Positions 40,345-51,500 of a DNA stretch of 64,000 bases are shown piece by piece. The DNA lies in NCBI GenBank assembly GCA_013397695.1, contig VYZI01000130.1, forward strand, positions 1,995,522 through 2,059,521. The letters are read 5' to 3'. The DNA is from Centropus unirufus (lineage: Eukaryota > Chordata > Aves > Cuculiformes > Centropidae). Below the pieces are notes generated by a model. It ran no database searches. It was not told the origin of the DNA and saw only the letters and a list, made by a program, of their open reading frames with translations. How positions within the stretch are numbered: the stretch's first letter is position 1; the number at the start of each line of letters is the position of its first letter. The position numbers were made by a program, and so were the translations under genes.

Positions 40345-40634
40345 CTCAGCAGCTTTGGTGGGTGTTGGTCTCTTCTCCCAAGTGATTAGACGAGAAGAAA
40401 TGGCCTCAAGTTGTGTCAGGGGACGTTTAGATTGGATGGTAGGAAAAGTTTTTTTACTGAAAGAGTGGTCAAGCACTGGAATAGGCTGCCCAGGGAAGTG
40501 GTGGAGTCACCATCCCTGGAGGTGTTCAGAAAACATGTACTCCTGGCTCTTCAAGACATGGTTTAATAGGCATGGTAGAGTTGGGTTGATGATTTTGGAG
40601 GTCTTTTCCAACCTTAGTGGTTCTGTGATTCTGT
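40345..40634 (+). mobile_element. CR1 LINE 3' fragment, sense
   Basis: The copy begins at the coding end (TGGGTGTTGGTCTCTTCTCC) and runs through GAAATGGCCTCAAGTTGTGT, the AGAGTGGTCAAGCACTGGAA block and GTGGTGGAGTCACCATCCCT. It ends with a tail of the type GGTCTTTTCCAACCTTAGTG and the octamers ttctgtgattctgt at 40621-40634. Its tail type matches the copy ending at 13415 and differs from the copies ending at 34270 and 62782. Confidence 0.94.
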
Positions 40635-41185
40635 AACTCATGGGCATGGGATGCGTTTGCCTTCAGTAGATTCACTGGCCAAGTCCCCATATGCGCTTGA
40701 GTCCCTGTGACTAGTGTCACTAGTTGCTCAGCTCTCTGCCTTGTCATGTGCTTAACTGATAAAAATAATTTTGAATTTGGGATAATTTAAACCAGGTGAA
40801 TCTGTATTTCTCTCTAGTTAGGTGTAATATTTTTGGTATTTTGACTGATCGCTATCACAGGATTGTTTCCATAAATAGACCTTTACATGTTACTTAAAGT
40901 TATATACCATGGAATTCATAGCTTATGATAAGCAATGTCCTTGATCTTCAGAAAGGCTGGTCTTAAAGTAATTCTGAAGTTTGTAATATTAATATAATTC
41001 TGTGCCATCTACTTGATTTCAGCTGGTGTAAATTGCATCTGGATGAGATTCTGGCATTTGACAAGGCAACAATTAAAAACGGTTGTAAACTATTTCAATC
41101 TCATTAATTTCTTTCATTTTACCTGTATAGTTTTACTTCACTTATTTCAAGATGTAAGCACGATGTGCTTTTTTATGAACATGCA

Positions 41186-41254
41186 GGTAGGTACAATTTG
41201 ACTTGATGGTCACAAAGGTCTTTTTCACCCTAGCGACTCTATGATTCTGCGATT
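41186..41254 (+). mobile_element. Very short CR1 tail, sense
   Basis: About 70 bases of CR1 3' end: TTTGACTTGATGGTCACAAA, GGTCTTTTTCACCCTAGCGA and the terminal octamers ctatgattctgcgatt. Only the extreme 3' end was copied, and divergence suggests an old insertion. Confidence 0.85.
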
Positions 41255-42397
41255 ATAATAAAACATGTTAAATATATGGTTTCCATCAGTGTATTGCATA
41301 GAAGCTGAACTTCATCTTTAAGCAATTCTGCAGGCAAATGCATATTTCAAAACCCTGGCTTGGGGATCTTGCAGTAGACTAAGAAATAGTTGATAAATGT
41401 TTGAAAATTAGGAATTCTCTATTTCTCTATTATTTTCTGAAAAAAAATTTAAAAATAAATAATTTTATCCTCCTGCTTAAAGCTATTTTTTTAAATTTGT
41501 GTGCCATTTAAAAATGCAGGAATATGCAGAATGTTGTATCAGCTTTCTCTGTCCTTTTTGTGTCCAAGGTTTAGCAACTTCCCTCAGTGGTTAGTACAGC
41601 ACTCCAAGCAACTAATCCTGTGTCTGTAAATTGCAATGTGAAAGGATTAATGTGTGCCTGGGAACACGGGTCAAATCTGCTTTAGATCACAGCAATTTGA
41701 GTTCAGCTCATAGCTGAAATATCACGAAACTACTATATAACCTAGTACAAGTCTTGGCATTCCTATACTTCAGCTGCTGGTTGCCTTTAATGAAAAGAGG
41801 CCCAGGATTGATTTCCTCGAGAATATTTTTCTTTGTCTAAAACCAAAGTAGTATCAGCTGGAAAGAAGGGTTTCTTAAAATAGTTTTGTATTCAATATAA
41901 ATAGAATTTTCAAAGTCTACTTTTTAAAATTCTGTGGAAAGTGCAGCACGGCAATTTACTGCTTCCCGATTTTTTTGTGTTTGCTCTGTTGTGATGCTCA
42001 CATCTTGTAAGCAGCTCTTAGTGGCGTGCATTGCCCTCCGCCTGGATAACTGCTGAGACCAGTGGTGCTGCATGCAGATGGCAGTGGCATCCCGAGTCTC
42101 ATTAGACAGGAAAGACAATTTCTACAAAAATATTATCTAATTTGTGCAGTACATAGAATAATATGTGCAATAAGCAGACATATTTAAATACAACTGTTCT
42201 CTTTATGTTGGGTCACCAGCAAAGCAGAGCAATTTTTATCTAAATATTTGCAAGTGAAATATCCAAAATCTCTCATTACTTTCTTGATACTTCTATTAGG
42301 TAGTTTAGTTGTGTGTCTTTATGGGTTTTTCCATATACAAATTCTTGTCATATGTTTTCCCATCCAGGAAAAAGTGGCAGATATAGATTTGGGATCT

Positions 42398-42482
42398 ATA
42401 GGTTTGGGATAGAAGGGACCTTAAAGATCATCCAGTTCCACCCCCCTGTCATGGGCAGGGCCACCTCTCACTAGATCAGGTT
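42398..42482 (-). mobile_element. Short CR1 tail, antisense
   Basis: The reverse complement of the CR1 3' tail is recognised by GGTTTGGGATAGAAGGGACC, then TTAAAGATCATCCAGTTCCA and CATGGGCAGGGCCACC. The terminal octamers on the left edge are degraded. It sits about 330 bp before the CpG-richer block next to the following LDAH exon. Confidence 0.88.
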
Positions 42483-42814
42483 CTGCCCTTTTAGAATATT
42501 TGTTTGATTTTAACATTGAAATATAATTGAGAGCAGGTATATTCATTCACCTTTGCTTAGTCTGAGTGGGTTTAAAAAAATTAATTTCATTCCATTGTAT
42601 GGCTACAGTGTATTCTGTTATCATAACATAAAATAGTTACCAGCTTTAAACCTTTAAACTATATCTCTTTCATTATAACATACAAAAAACAATATTGTGT
42701 ATTGCTCTACCTGTCTTAGTGAAGGGGCTATGTGCTTACATTCGAGTTCTGACCAAGTTGATCTCTACTGAACTGCAAATTGAACCCTGTTTGTGTTGTC
42801 AAACTGTAAAGCTC

Positions 42815-43165
42815 CTGTCACGGTGGCGGACATTTTTCAGTTTATTGGGGTTGTTTACTTAGAGAAAACAGTTTCCCTTATGAAATACAAAGCAGTGGAC
42901 TTCTGGCACAGAAATTCCTCCTGGGCTGCAGAGATGGTTCCTGCCTGCTGCCCTCTGCTGGGGTCACCATCCTCCCGGAGCAGGTGGCCGTGCTCGCCCT
43001 CCTGGGAACTACAGAACTGGGCATTTCACAGCCACGCTCTTCTTTGCTTTGTCTTTCCACAAACTGAACCTGGGCACGCCAAGAAGCCTGCCTATCCAGG
43101 TGCCACGTGTCTGGAAACCCAGCTTTGTTCCAAGCGGAGGCTCATTTAAAAACTCATCGCCGAGG
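42815..43165. promoter_or_regulatory. Candidate intronic regulatory block with CTCF-like site and E-box
   Basis: Some 350 bp ending about 55 bp before the LDAH exon hold about 11 CpG dinucleotides, unlike the CpG-poor intron around them. Within it TGCCCTCTGCTGG (42949-42961) matches the core of the CTCF motif in reverse orientation, and CACGTG occurs at 43104-43109. That it is regulatory is inference. The block could simply be GC-richer exon-flanking sequence. Confidence 0.35.
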
Positions 43166-43220
43166 TGGGCCATAGTACTTGTAGGACTTGGCTGACAGTC
43201 CTTTTCTTGTGACCTGACAG

Positions 43221-43461
43221 GTTCTTCGCTCTGTGCTGCTCTTTCCAACGATAGAGCGTATGGCTCAGTCCCCTCAAGGAAAGCTCATGACCCCTTTGCT
43301 GTGCAAGCTTCGTTACATTCTCTACATGCCTGTCTACCTGCTGTCCTTCCTCCCAGAGGGAGTCAAAGCCTCCCTGGTGCGCTTTGCCCTGCGTGGAATG
43401 AAGACCTGTGACGAATCTTCCATAACAACCTCTGTGAATCTCTTCAGCGTGGACTGCATTG
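43221..43461 (+). CDS. LDAH: LDAH internal exon: post-elbow strand and hydrophobic middle segment
   Basis: The exon is 241 bp (80 codons plus one base). It starts in phase 0 after gacctgacag and ends in phase 1 at ATTG/GTGAGC. It begins VLRSVLLFPTIERMAQSP, a core strand that follows the nucleophile helix. It continues LLCKLRYILYMPVYLLSFLP, a strongly hydrophobic stretch at about exon residues 26-46. That stretch fits the inserted lid-like or membrane-associated part thought to help lipid droplet binding in this family (inference). The end is a less conserved linker before NLFSVDCI. No stop or frameshift is present, and the join to the neighbouring exons gives continuous family-like sequence. 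The open frame on the opposite strand here is a shadow. Confidence 0.97.
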
Positions 43462-46400
43462 GTGAGCAACTTTCCGTTTTTTCTTATGCCGAGTTCTGTG
43501 TTCTTCTCATTTAGTGCACGTTCAGAGGGCAAAAGCTTGATCCTAAAGCCTGAATAAGTTTTGGTGGGCAGGTCTAGTATTTTCTCAAATTAAGACCACA
43601 GGTACAGGAAAACCTCAAGCGAGTTAATTTTGGGAAAAAAAAAAAAAAACTTGAGGGGAAAACAACAAATAAAATATTTCCCCAAAGAATATGCATTTCT
43701 TAAGAAGACTCTGACCTATGTTACAAACAGCATCTCACACAATTAAAAAACTGGCTTAAAACCTAGTTTGTTTTAGCTATGTCTTCTTTTTTCATTTCAT
43801 TCTATTCATACTGGGTGGTGAAAATAAATGAGTAATCAATTTCACAAAGGATCCTTTGCACCTTTTTTAAAAAAAGAAAAAACCTGTGATATAACCAGCT
43901 GTATAGATTTTGTCATCTGGATTGGAGTAGTGGTAAATTTATAAAAGGGCCTTCAGTCTTCAAAGACACATAGAAATTACTTTATTTATGGAATAATTTC
44001 ACCACTTTTTGGGCATATGGAGAAAGGTAGAAGATTAACGCTCCTCCAATGCATATTGTATGCATGTTTTGCACATTCTAGTAAAAGAAACAGCTTTAAG
44101 AGAGGGAGCAATTTCAGATAAATTATGTTACATTGAGATTGAAAATGAGAGCATGGATTGTGCTGTACTCCAGGTATTTTAGTAAGTTAGCAGTTGAGAA
44201 CAATTTGGAACAGAATTGATGTGCTAACACAGTAATAACAGCAAGAAGGAAGTTTTGATTGCAGTAATAGTAGTAAAAACACATTCCTACATTTCCACTC
44301 GTGCTCTGTCTTCTATCAGTTAAATTTTACCCACTAATCTTCCAAACAGATGTGCCAGAGCAACTGCAATTGCGGTGAGGTACACACGTCTTGTGGATAT
44401 CTGTGGGTGTGTTGGTTGATGTGGGACCACTGCAGGACTGGGCTGAGGCTGGAAGCAGGATGAGTGGTACGGGTTGTTACTGCCAAACCTAGACAGCCCC
44501 CTTTGTGTTGCACCAAACCTGGCGTAATGACCGTCACTCTGCTCTGCCTGGCAAAGACTCCCAGGTGAAAATGTAAATTTCCAATAGGAGTCTTATCATC
44601 TGTTGCTTCAGTTCCTATTCATTTATGGCAGGTTTATGATGACACAGGAGAAAACAAGCATGCAGTCATAGGTACACTTAGCTTTCAGACTTCTTTTGAT
44701 AATTTGGACTGAGAGAAAGGTATGTGGAGGTCTGTGGGGTCACATCTCCACAAGCCAGGAATCCTCTGGTCCCCACAGATAAACTTTTACCTCTCAAAAC
44801 AGGTTATCCACTTCCAGGGTTGTATTGGAATTGGTCCTTGGCCTGCGTTAACCTCCAAAAAGCATGGCCAGACATTGTTTGTGAGTGCAGCAGACCACAG
44901 TAGTGGCAGGAATAATTTAACAGAGTGGATTTTGTGTGCTGCTGTTGAATCCTGAGTCTCTGAGCTCCTCAGTCCCCAGGTGAACGAGCCCAGTTGATGT
45001 GTGCCCGTCAGCCTATTATCATGTTCTGTGTGCACCACTGTCTGACCTCTGTCTGAGCTGTAAGGTAAATTGAGGCAAGAAACCAAGCTGGAGGCTCTTG
45101 TACATCATAGGATATGATCTCTGCCTATGTTAAATTTATTGAGTTCATTATACTGGAATGAAAACCCCTGTGAACCAATGTCTTGTAAAGCTCGGATAAA
45201 TAGACCTTACTGATGCAACCAGTTCTTTTGGATTTGTGATAACATCTCTCAAACAGAATTCCCCTTTGGTTTCATCTTTGGAAGCTGATGATATTTTACA
45301 GCCAGGACCACATGTGTGGTATTATAATCTCAGGGCTTTCTGCATATTGCCTGTTAACCTTCGCTGGTATTGTTTGCTGACAATAGGAAATGTTACCATT
45401 CAGCAAAAATTTGCTAAACCTAGCAAAGCAATCAAACCTGTCTGGCAGGTGTCTCGTCTGTGAGTTAATGAAGCCTCTGAATTTCCGGTAAATGTCTTTT
45501 TGCTTGATTCCTTGTCCCTTAATAAACCCCTAGATACAGTTCAGAAACGTTCAGCAAACAAAGTTGTTTCTCCTGTCTGAGAAGGCTGCATGTCAACTCA
45601 TTAAAAATACACATATTGCCCTTGGCAAGTGCATCTGTTGCATTACTGTAATTGTAATAAAAGCTGTGATTAAGGGCAGAAAAGATGGTAAGAGTTTCCT
45701 TAAAACTAATATGCCCATTAAAACAAACCAACCTGCCAGGGATTTGTTACCACATCCAAAGCTTAGTCACAACAATGTTTTCTCTCCTCTGAAAGGAAAT
45801 GAGTTTTGAAAACTTAATTATAGCGGAACTGTAAGGCCGGGTGCCACTCCTGTTGACGTGAGTGAAAAGCTCCATTCAATGACAGCAGAATCGGGCCCTT
45901 GGTTGCAGGAGTCAGTTGAGGAAGAATTATATTACCTGTTTAGCCCACTCTTTGAAGTTATGTTTGCCTCTGCTTCTTATCCTAACTCATTTTTCCATTG
46001 TCCTCACAAGATAATGTGATTTAATGTCTTGTCCCAAGGGGGAAGTAGTGCAGAAAGAGGAGAGACATCGAGGACTGTAAAGAATATGGTGTGTAAAGAA
46101 GGATGCTAAAACATAGTTTATAAATAAGAAAGGACCTATTAGAAATAAGCAAAGTGGTCTGAAGGCAGTTTGCCTACCCGGATTAAACCTCTAGCAAAGA
46201 TATTTCAGGGCAGAAAAAGCATTACAATGAACAGACTAGCAGTGGGGTACTTGTATTCATGAGCCTAGGAGATGAATAGACCAAAAAACTGGACAGTAGT
46301 GACCTTGACTTATCTGAAACTTTGTCACTTTGTTTATTCAGGCGAGCAAAACAAGGCCCCCCCCTCTCTCTAGCAGAGCGATGGTTGTTCTACAAATCAT

Positions 46401-46484
46401 GTACAGGGCTGCAATGCTGGAATACTTTGGCACTCCAGCCCATTGAAATTTGTAAACATTTCTTTGGTGACAGATGCCAGTGGC

Positions 46485-46664
46485 CGACTTACAGTGACAG
46501 TAAAACATTCTATCTACACGGGACAGGATTTATTGTCCGGCCGCTTGACTGGCAAACTTCCTCCATTTGTTTCTGTGAGATTTCCACAAAAGCACAGACA
46601 TGACATAATGGGTAAACACCGCGAGCCGGTTTCGGGAGGCAGGCTGGTGGGTCAGAGGTTAACG
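46485..46664. promoter_or_regulatory. CpG-clustered block, candidate enhancer or conserved element
   Basis: Nine CpG dinucleotides fall within 180 bases (for example in GTCCGGCCGCTTG and ACCGCGAGCCGGTTTCGGG), in an intron where CpG is otherwise sparse. Retained CpG suggests low methylation or selection. No gene, promoter motif or repeat explains it. The functional reading is inference. Confidence 0.3.
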
Positions 46665-48505
46665 TCTGGATGACAGTGAAGAGACAGATAAGCACAATAG
46701 CAAGGAAAACCTCCAACTGGCCCAAACACCGTGCGTCCTTTGTGATCTTGAACCTGTGACTTCCCTGGAGGAATCTCCCTGTTTGTTCAATGCATTCGGG
46801 GAGCAGGGAAGCACGGAGATCTGGGGCAGGGGGGAGGTCTGCTTTGTGCAATTCAGGCAGGTTGGGAAAGAGGGGACTCAGAAATCAGAAACGGGGGGTT
46901 CAGATGGGTTTAGGCCATCACATGAATGCAGGCTGGAGACCGCTGATTTCCAAGATACGTGAGAAGCCAAGTAACTATGATTAAACTCTAGAGTTTGAAT
47001 TCAAATTTTATCTTGTTCCGTTCAGATTTTATGTGGAATGGTTATGTTTCCCACGTTTTGTAGAGAAAAAAAGGGCTGAGGCAGTTTCAGACACTCCACT
47101 CTTACACACACGGGACTGCAGTAGAAGCAAGCATCCCAACTCAGGTATTGAGATTTGTCTCCCAGCAATAGCTGCTTCTCTATGGCCTGGATAAGATGGC
47201 AAAATTACACCCCTGAAGTGCCACAGAGTAAAAAGCTTTCTCGTAGGATAAAATTTGCAGAACTGTCAGATAGCATCTGACAGATACATTTGTATTAAAA
47301 GCCAGCAAACATAGGCTTCCACTTGCTATGAAAATGGAACATAAGCTTTTACATTGAGTAAGTTATTTTAAAAAATTATGTCCAGGGAGCCAACTGGAAA
47401 AAGCAATTCTGGTTTTGAATTATGTCAGCCTTGGGAGTCGTCATGTCTTGAGATCTGTTTCTATTTCATTTTCTCTTCCTAATCAGAGAGATTTTAAAGA
47501 TGACATTATCATCATCTGACCACAGTGGACATCATACTGTCCAAATTGTTGGCATCTAAAGCAGGTTTGGTGAATCATACTGTGCAGATGACTCTTTCTC
47601 TTCACTGACCTCAAAGAGACTCTCTCTCTACTAGATACGTAAAATTAGAGATAAATCCTACTCTGTATCTATTGGCTGTTAATTTTGCCACAGTCATCAG
47701 AAAACATTGTGATCTTAATTACCCATGCAGCCTTTACCCTTGTTGCCAGGACAGTCAGATATCCCATGCTTTGGCTCTGCTGAATTTATGGCTAGTTTAT
47801 AGTAAGAATTCTGTTGTTTGTATCCTACCTGCTTTGAAAATTCATTTTCCATCTCTGCCTCTTTTTGCTGACAAATAGGATGGGAAATTTTTTGAGAGTC
47901 CTTTTGGGATGTAAAATGTTGTAGAAAAACTTATCAAACTGAAATACTTTGGTAAGGACAGGGTGTGGTGGTATATATGGCACTCAATAGCTCCTCTGAT
48001 TTAAAAAAACAGTGCTAGAAGTATTAGGTAAGTACCTGGTAGACAAATTCACCTGAAAAGGTGAAGTAAGAGGGCTTTGATTCCCTAAAGGGAATTTTGA
48101 AAAGCTATATAACCCCATAGGTTCAATTTCGCTTACTCTACTTTGTTTTTTAATTAGCGTTCTTTTCTTGCATTGATATAAAAATTTACCCCTGCAAAGT
48201 AACAAAAGATGTGAAGAGCACCTCTAAATTCAGCATGGATGGCAGAGCTCTTTTGGTGTTGTTGTATGAAACTAAAACTCTCCACTGAGACACACAAGGC
48301 CAAGGGGGAGTTGCACATTATATTCTCATTTAGGTTTTATTATTCAAACACTGTACTGCCACATTTTGAAAAGGACCTGACGAATTCAAGACAAGCATCC
48401 AGCTTTTGGCCAGCATCACAGAGCTGATAAGCAGCAGAACTGTAAATCAACCTGCTTCTCAGAGCATCAGTTTATCTACTGATCCTGCCTAATCACTAGT
48501 TTCGC

Positions 48506-48529
48506 TTATACATATAAATATATGTATAA
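48506..48529. repeat. AT-rich inverted repeat, 10-bp arms
   Basis: TTATACATAT (48506-48515) and ATATGTATAA (48520-48529) are perfect reverse complements around the loop aaat. Low complexity makes chance occurrence plausible. Confidence 0.85.
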
Positions 48530-51500
48530 AAAATGTTAGCCGTGAGCAGCTTCCACAAACCATATTGGCTACACAGGCTGATGTGCATGCAATGCACTTT
48601 TGAATAGAGACAGAAACTGACAGATTTTCAGGTAGCACCTTGCAGTCTTACACCTACATTTTTCATAGGGGGCAGGAAAATAAAGTTTTCCTTCCCCCCC
48701 CTGCCACTGGACAGTTCTGCAGATCTTTGGACACAGTCCAATGTATTTTTAAGTTGATTTTCCCAGCTGACTGAAATCGAAGCCCTGGCAGTAAAAAGTG
48801 ATTCCTTTGTTTCTTCTTCTGGTAAGAGTTTTGCGTAACTTTTGGCTGTAATGCATAAATCATTGCAAGGATACTTTTCTACTTTTATAATTAAATATGT
48901 AAAGAATTTCAGAATGATGTATAGCTAGACAGAATTACACAGGGAACAGAAATTACTGACGTGGTACATAAATTACATCTGCATAAATTAAATAATGTTA
49001 AATCTGGACAGTCTAGCATAGTATATCATAGCTGGGATAAAAGGATGGAACTCAGCAGGTCTCCTCTCTTCTTCCTATGTCCATTCTTTGATACTCAGTG
49101 GGGCAGCAAGAGGTCAAAATGATGCAGCTGATAATCTTGCTCCCTCCCACTAGCATCTAACTAATTAGATACAAGAGAAGTCATCTTTCCTGAAATCAGG
49201 TAACCCTACAGCTGTCTCTTACACAATGTTCTTTTTTTTTTTGTCTGCATCTGAATTTCTACCAGCAGGTATTGCCAAGGCTCCGGAAGATGCTTTAGGT
49301 TGCCCAGCATGCTAAATCTGCTCCTTCTGTAGTTTCTCGGCAGGGTCCTGTGTGCTGTCACAGTTGAGCCCGATCCACTTCTGGCATTTTAAGTGATGAT
49401 CGTAATATGTATTTCTGCGAAGTGTTTAAGAGCGTGTTTCCTTACCTGTGGAAACACAGTAATATTTTATCACCTGCTTCGCAGGAAAAGGGGCCAAAGA
49501 ATAACAGTCTTTAATATTTTCATGTTTCCTCTGCTACTGTTTATTTTCCGTTGTGATGCCTGCCTGAAATGTTTGTTTAATGTTGTCGGACAACTCACTT
49601 TACCAAGGCAGCACTTAAGCTGACGGAAAAACTTCACATCTGCTTTATCCTTTCTGTGAGTGAACTAAACTTTTCCTTATTTCAGAGTAGGATGCTCATA
49701 TTAAATTAGCAGAGGAAGGCAATGACTTTTATCTATTTATAGTCCTATTTATTTTTTGAAGTCAATCTGCTTCATAATTTACCACATTTCCGAAAGAAAG
49801 AAAGATGTTTAACAAGGACTTTTATTACTTGCAAAAGCTTTTACTTTCCTGTGCAAGTCTTGTGAAAATAATAGTAATAATGTGGAAATTTCTCATTGAG
49901 TTTATTTCTGTTAATTATTCCTTTTTTTTCTTCTTGAGGGGGAGAACCCAACATAAAAATCTCCCATCATAAATATTACTCATAAGGCGTGAATGTTTTG
50001 GTAGTGGAACTGCTGATCATTTCTGTGAAATGTGAGGCAGAGTTGGGATTTGGTTGGGGAAGGGGAGATTGTTTATTCACTCCTGGTGGGGTTTCATCCC
50101 CAGGGATATGATTTACCCTCACAAATTTGCAGCAAGTCTAATGATGTGCTGTAAATGGCACGAAAAAGAAAGGGGTAACATCAACAAAGTAGAAAGGATG
50201 TTGAAAATAAGCATATGCCAGCTCAGTGCTGGCAGCTACAGTTGCTTTGTGTTAGCCAGTGCCAGAAAATCTGAAAATTGGCACTTTGTTTTCCCTGGGC
50301 CCAGTACAAAGCCCCCTGCAATCAGGGAAGGATTCCCTGCTTCAGTAAGCCCATGCGTTTTGTCTTAGAGGTGTCTGTCTAAATTCCCCCAAGGAATATC
50401 TGAAGTAGAGCTCATGGCTCTGTCATAATTTGCGTTTACTGGTTGGGAATTTAGCTTGATTACCAAACTCCTTCATTATGCAGTCCCAACAAAGCACTTA
50501 AATACACACTAAAACCCTACCCATGGATAAACTGTCAGCATTTGTGTCTTAGAATAAGGTTTTTTTTTGAAAATGACATTTACAAAGCTGCTACCTGTCA
50601 TCCTATGCACCTAAAGGGGACACTGGTTTGGATGTAATTCCTCCAGTCATCTAAAACAATATTGCAGACTGCTTTGCTGCTGCTTGTCATGGAAATGTCC
50701 ACCAGCACCCACTGTCTCCCATAGCTAATTCCCTAACATGGCAATATTGATAAGGATAAAACACCTCCAGAGCTGTCATGGGTCTGTGAGGAAATGCTGG
50801 CTTATCTGGAGCAAACTCAATGGTGCAGGGGTTTGCTTGCTGCTTGGTATAATGGTTAGGTGTATTTAAAATGAGCTTTAAAAGTAGTGGTTTATATTTC
50901 ATGAAGGATGGTGTAAAGTTCACCTGAAAGGTGAGTCAAAGCCATTCCACCTGAGGGGAAGATCACCTTGTTCAAAGGACGGGTGCTCTAGTTGCTGAAT
51001 TTCATCTGGTTTGCTTAAGAAACAGTCAGCATTGGGGTCTAATCCAGGAAAGCACTTAAACTGACCTCCATATCGCTACTCACGTGCATAAAGCCTTGTC
51101 TAGAAGAGTTTATTAATTCCCAGCAGAGCTCAGGCAGGAAGCACAGTGGAGATGCTAAATGGCAAGTGTCCATTCTGACCGATCCCTGCAGAATCGAGCA
51201 CCACCTCCACCAGACCCTTCTACGCCCCTCTGGCAGGGTAAGAGAGCAGACACTTGCCATGACCAAAAACCAGGATCCTAGCAGAAATCCCATCATTATG
51301 GCCATCACCCAGGGTATGTGAAAGCTTGAACTGAGGATTATTTTTTTCCAGCTCAGGGATAGTCTGTCATTTGAAGATGATGGGAGTTTTTCCAGGGTGA
51401 CTTAGGACAGGATTAAGTCCATAGACATTTCAGTTTCCAACAGACACGCCACTTCACCTGCACATGCCTCATCACACAGAGTAAATAAGTGTTTTTAACA

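Larger units (their letters stand above)
25393..43220 (+). other. LDAH: LDAH intron (17,828 bp)
   Basis: This phase-0 GT-AG intron contains three sense CR1 tails, one antisense CR1 tail, a purine tract at 31531-31561, a 34-bp tandem duplication at 35133-35205, a 21-A run at 36461-36481, a 14-T run at 36954-36967 and a CpG-richer block at about 42815-43165. From 25.4 to 34 kb I see only AT-rich unique sequence with no recognisable gene or repeat. The longest non-repeat open frame away from the exon (38500-38907 minus, 135 codons) shows no domain. Confidence 0.9.

Noticed and set aside
43146..43532. 128-codon minus-strand frame
   Set aside because: It lies opposite the LDAH exon at 43221-43461 and has no family signature of its own.
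48680..48715. CCCCCCTGCCACTGGACAG, resembling a CR1 tail block
   Set aside because: It is too short, and the terminal octamers and neighbouring tail blocks are absent.
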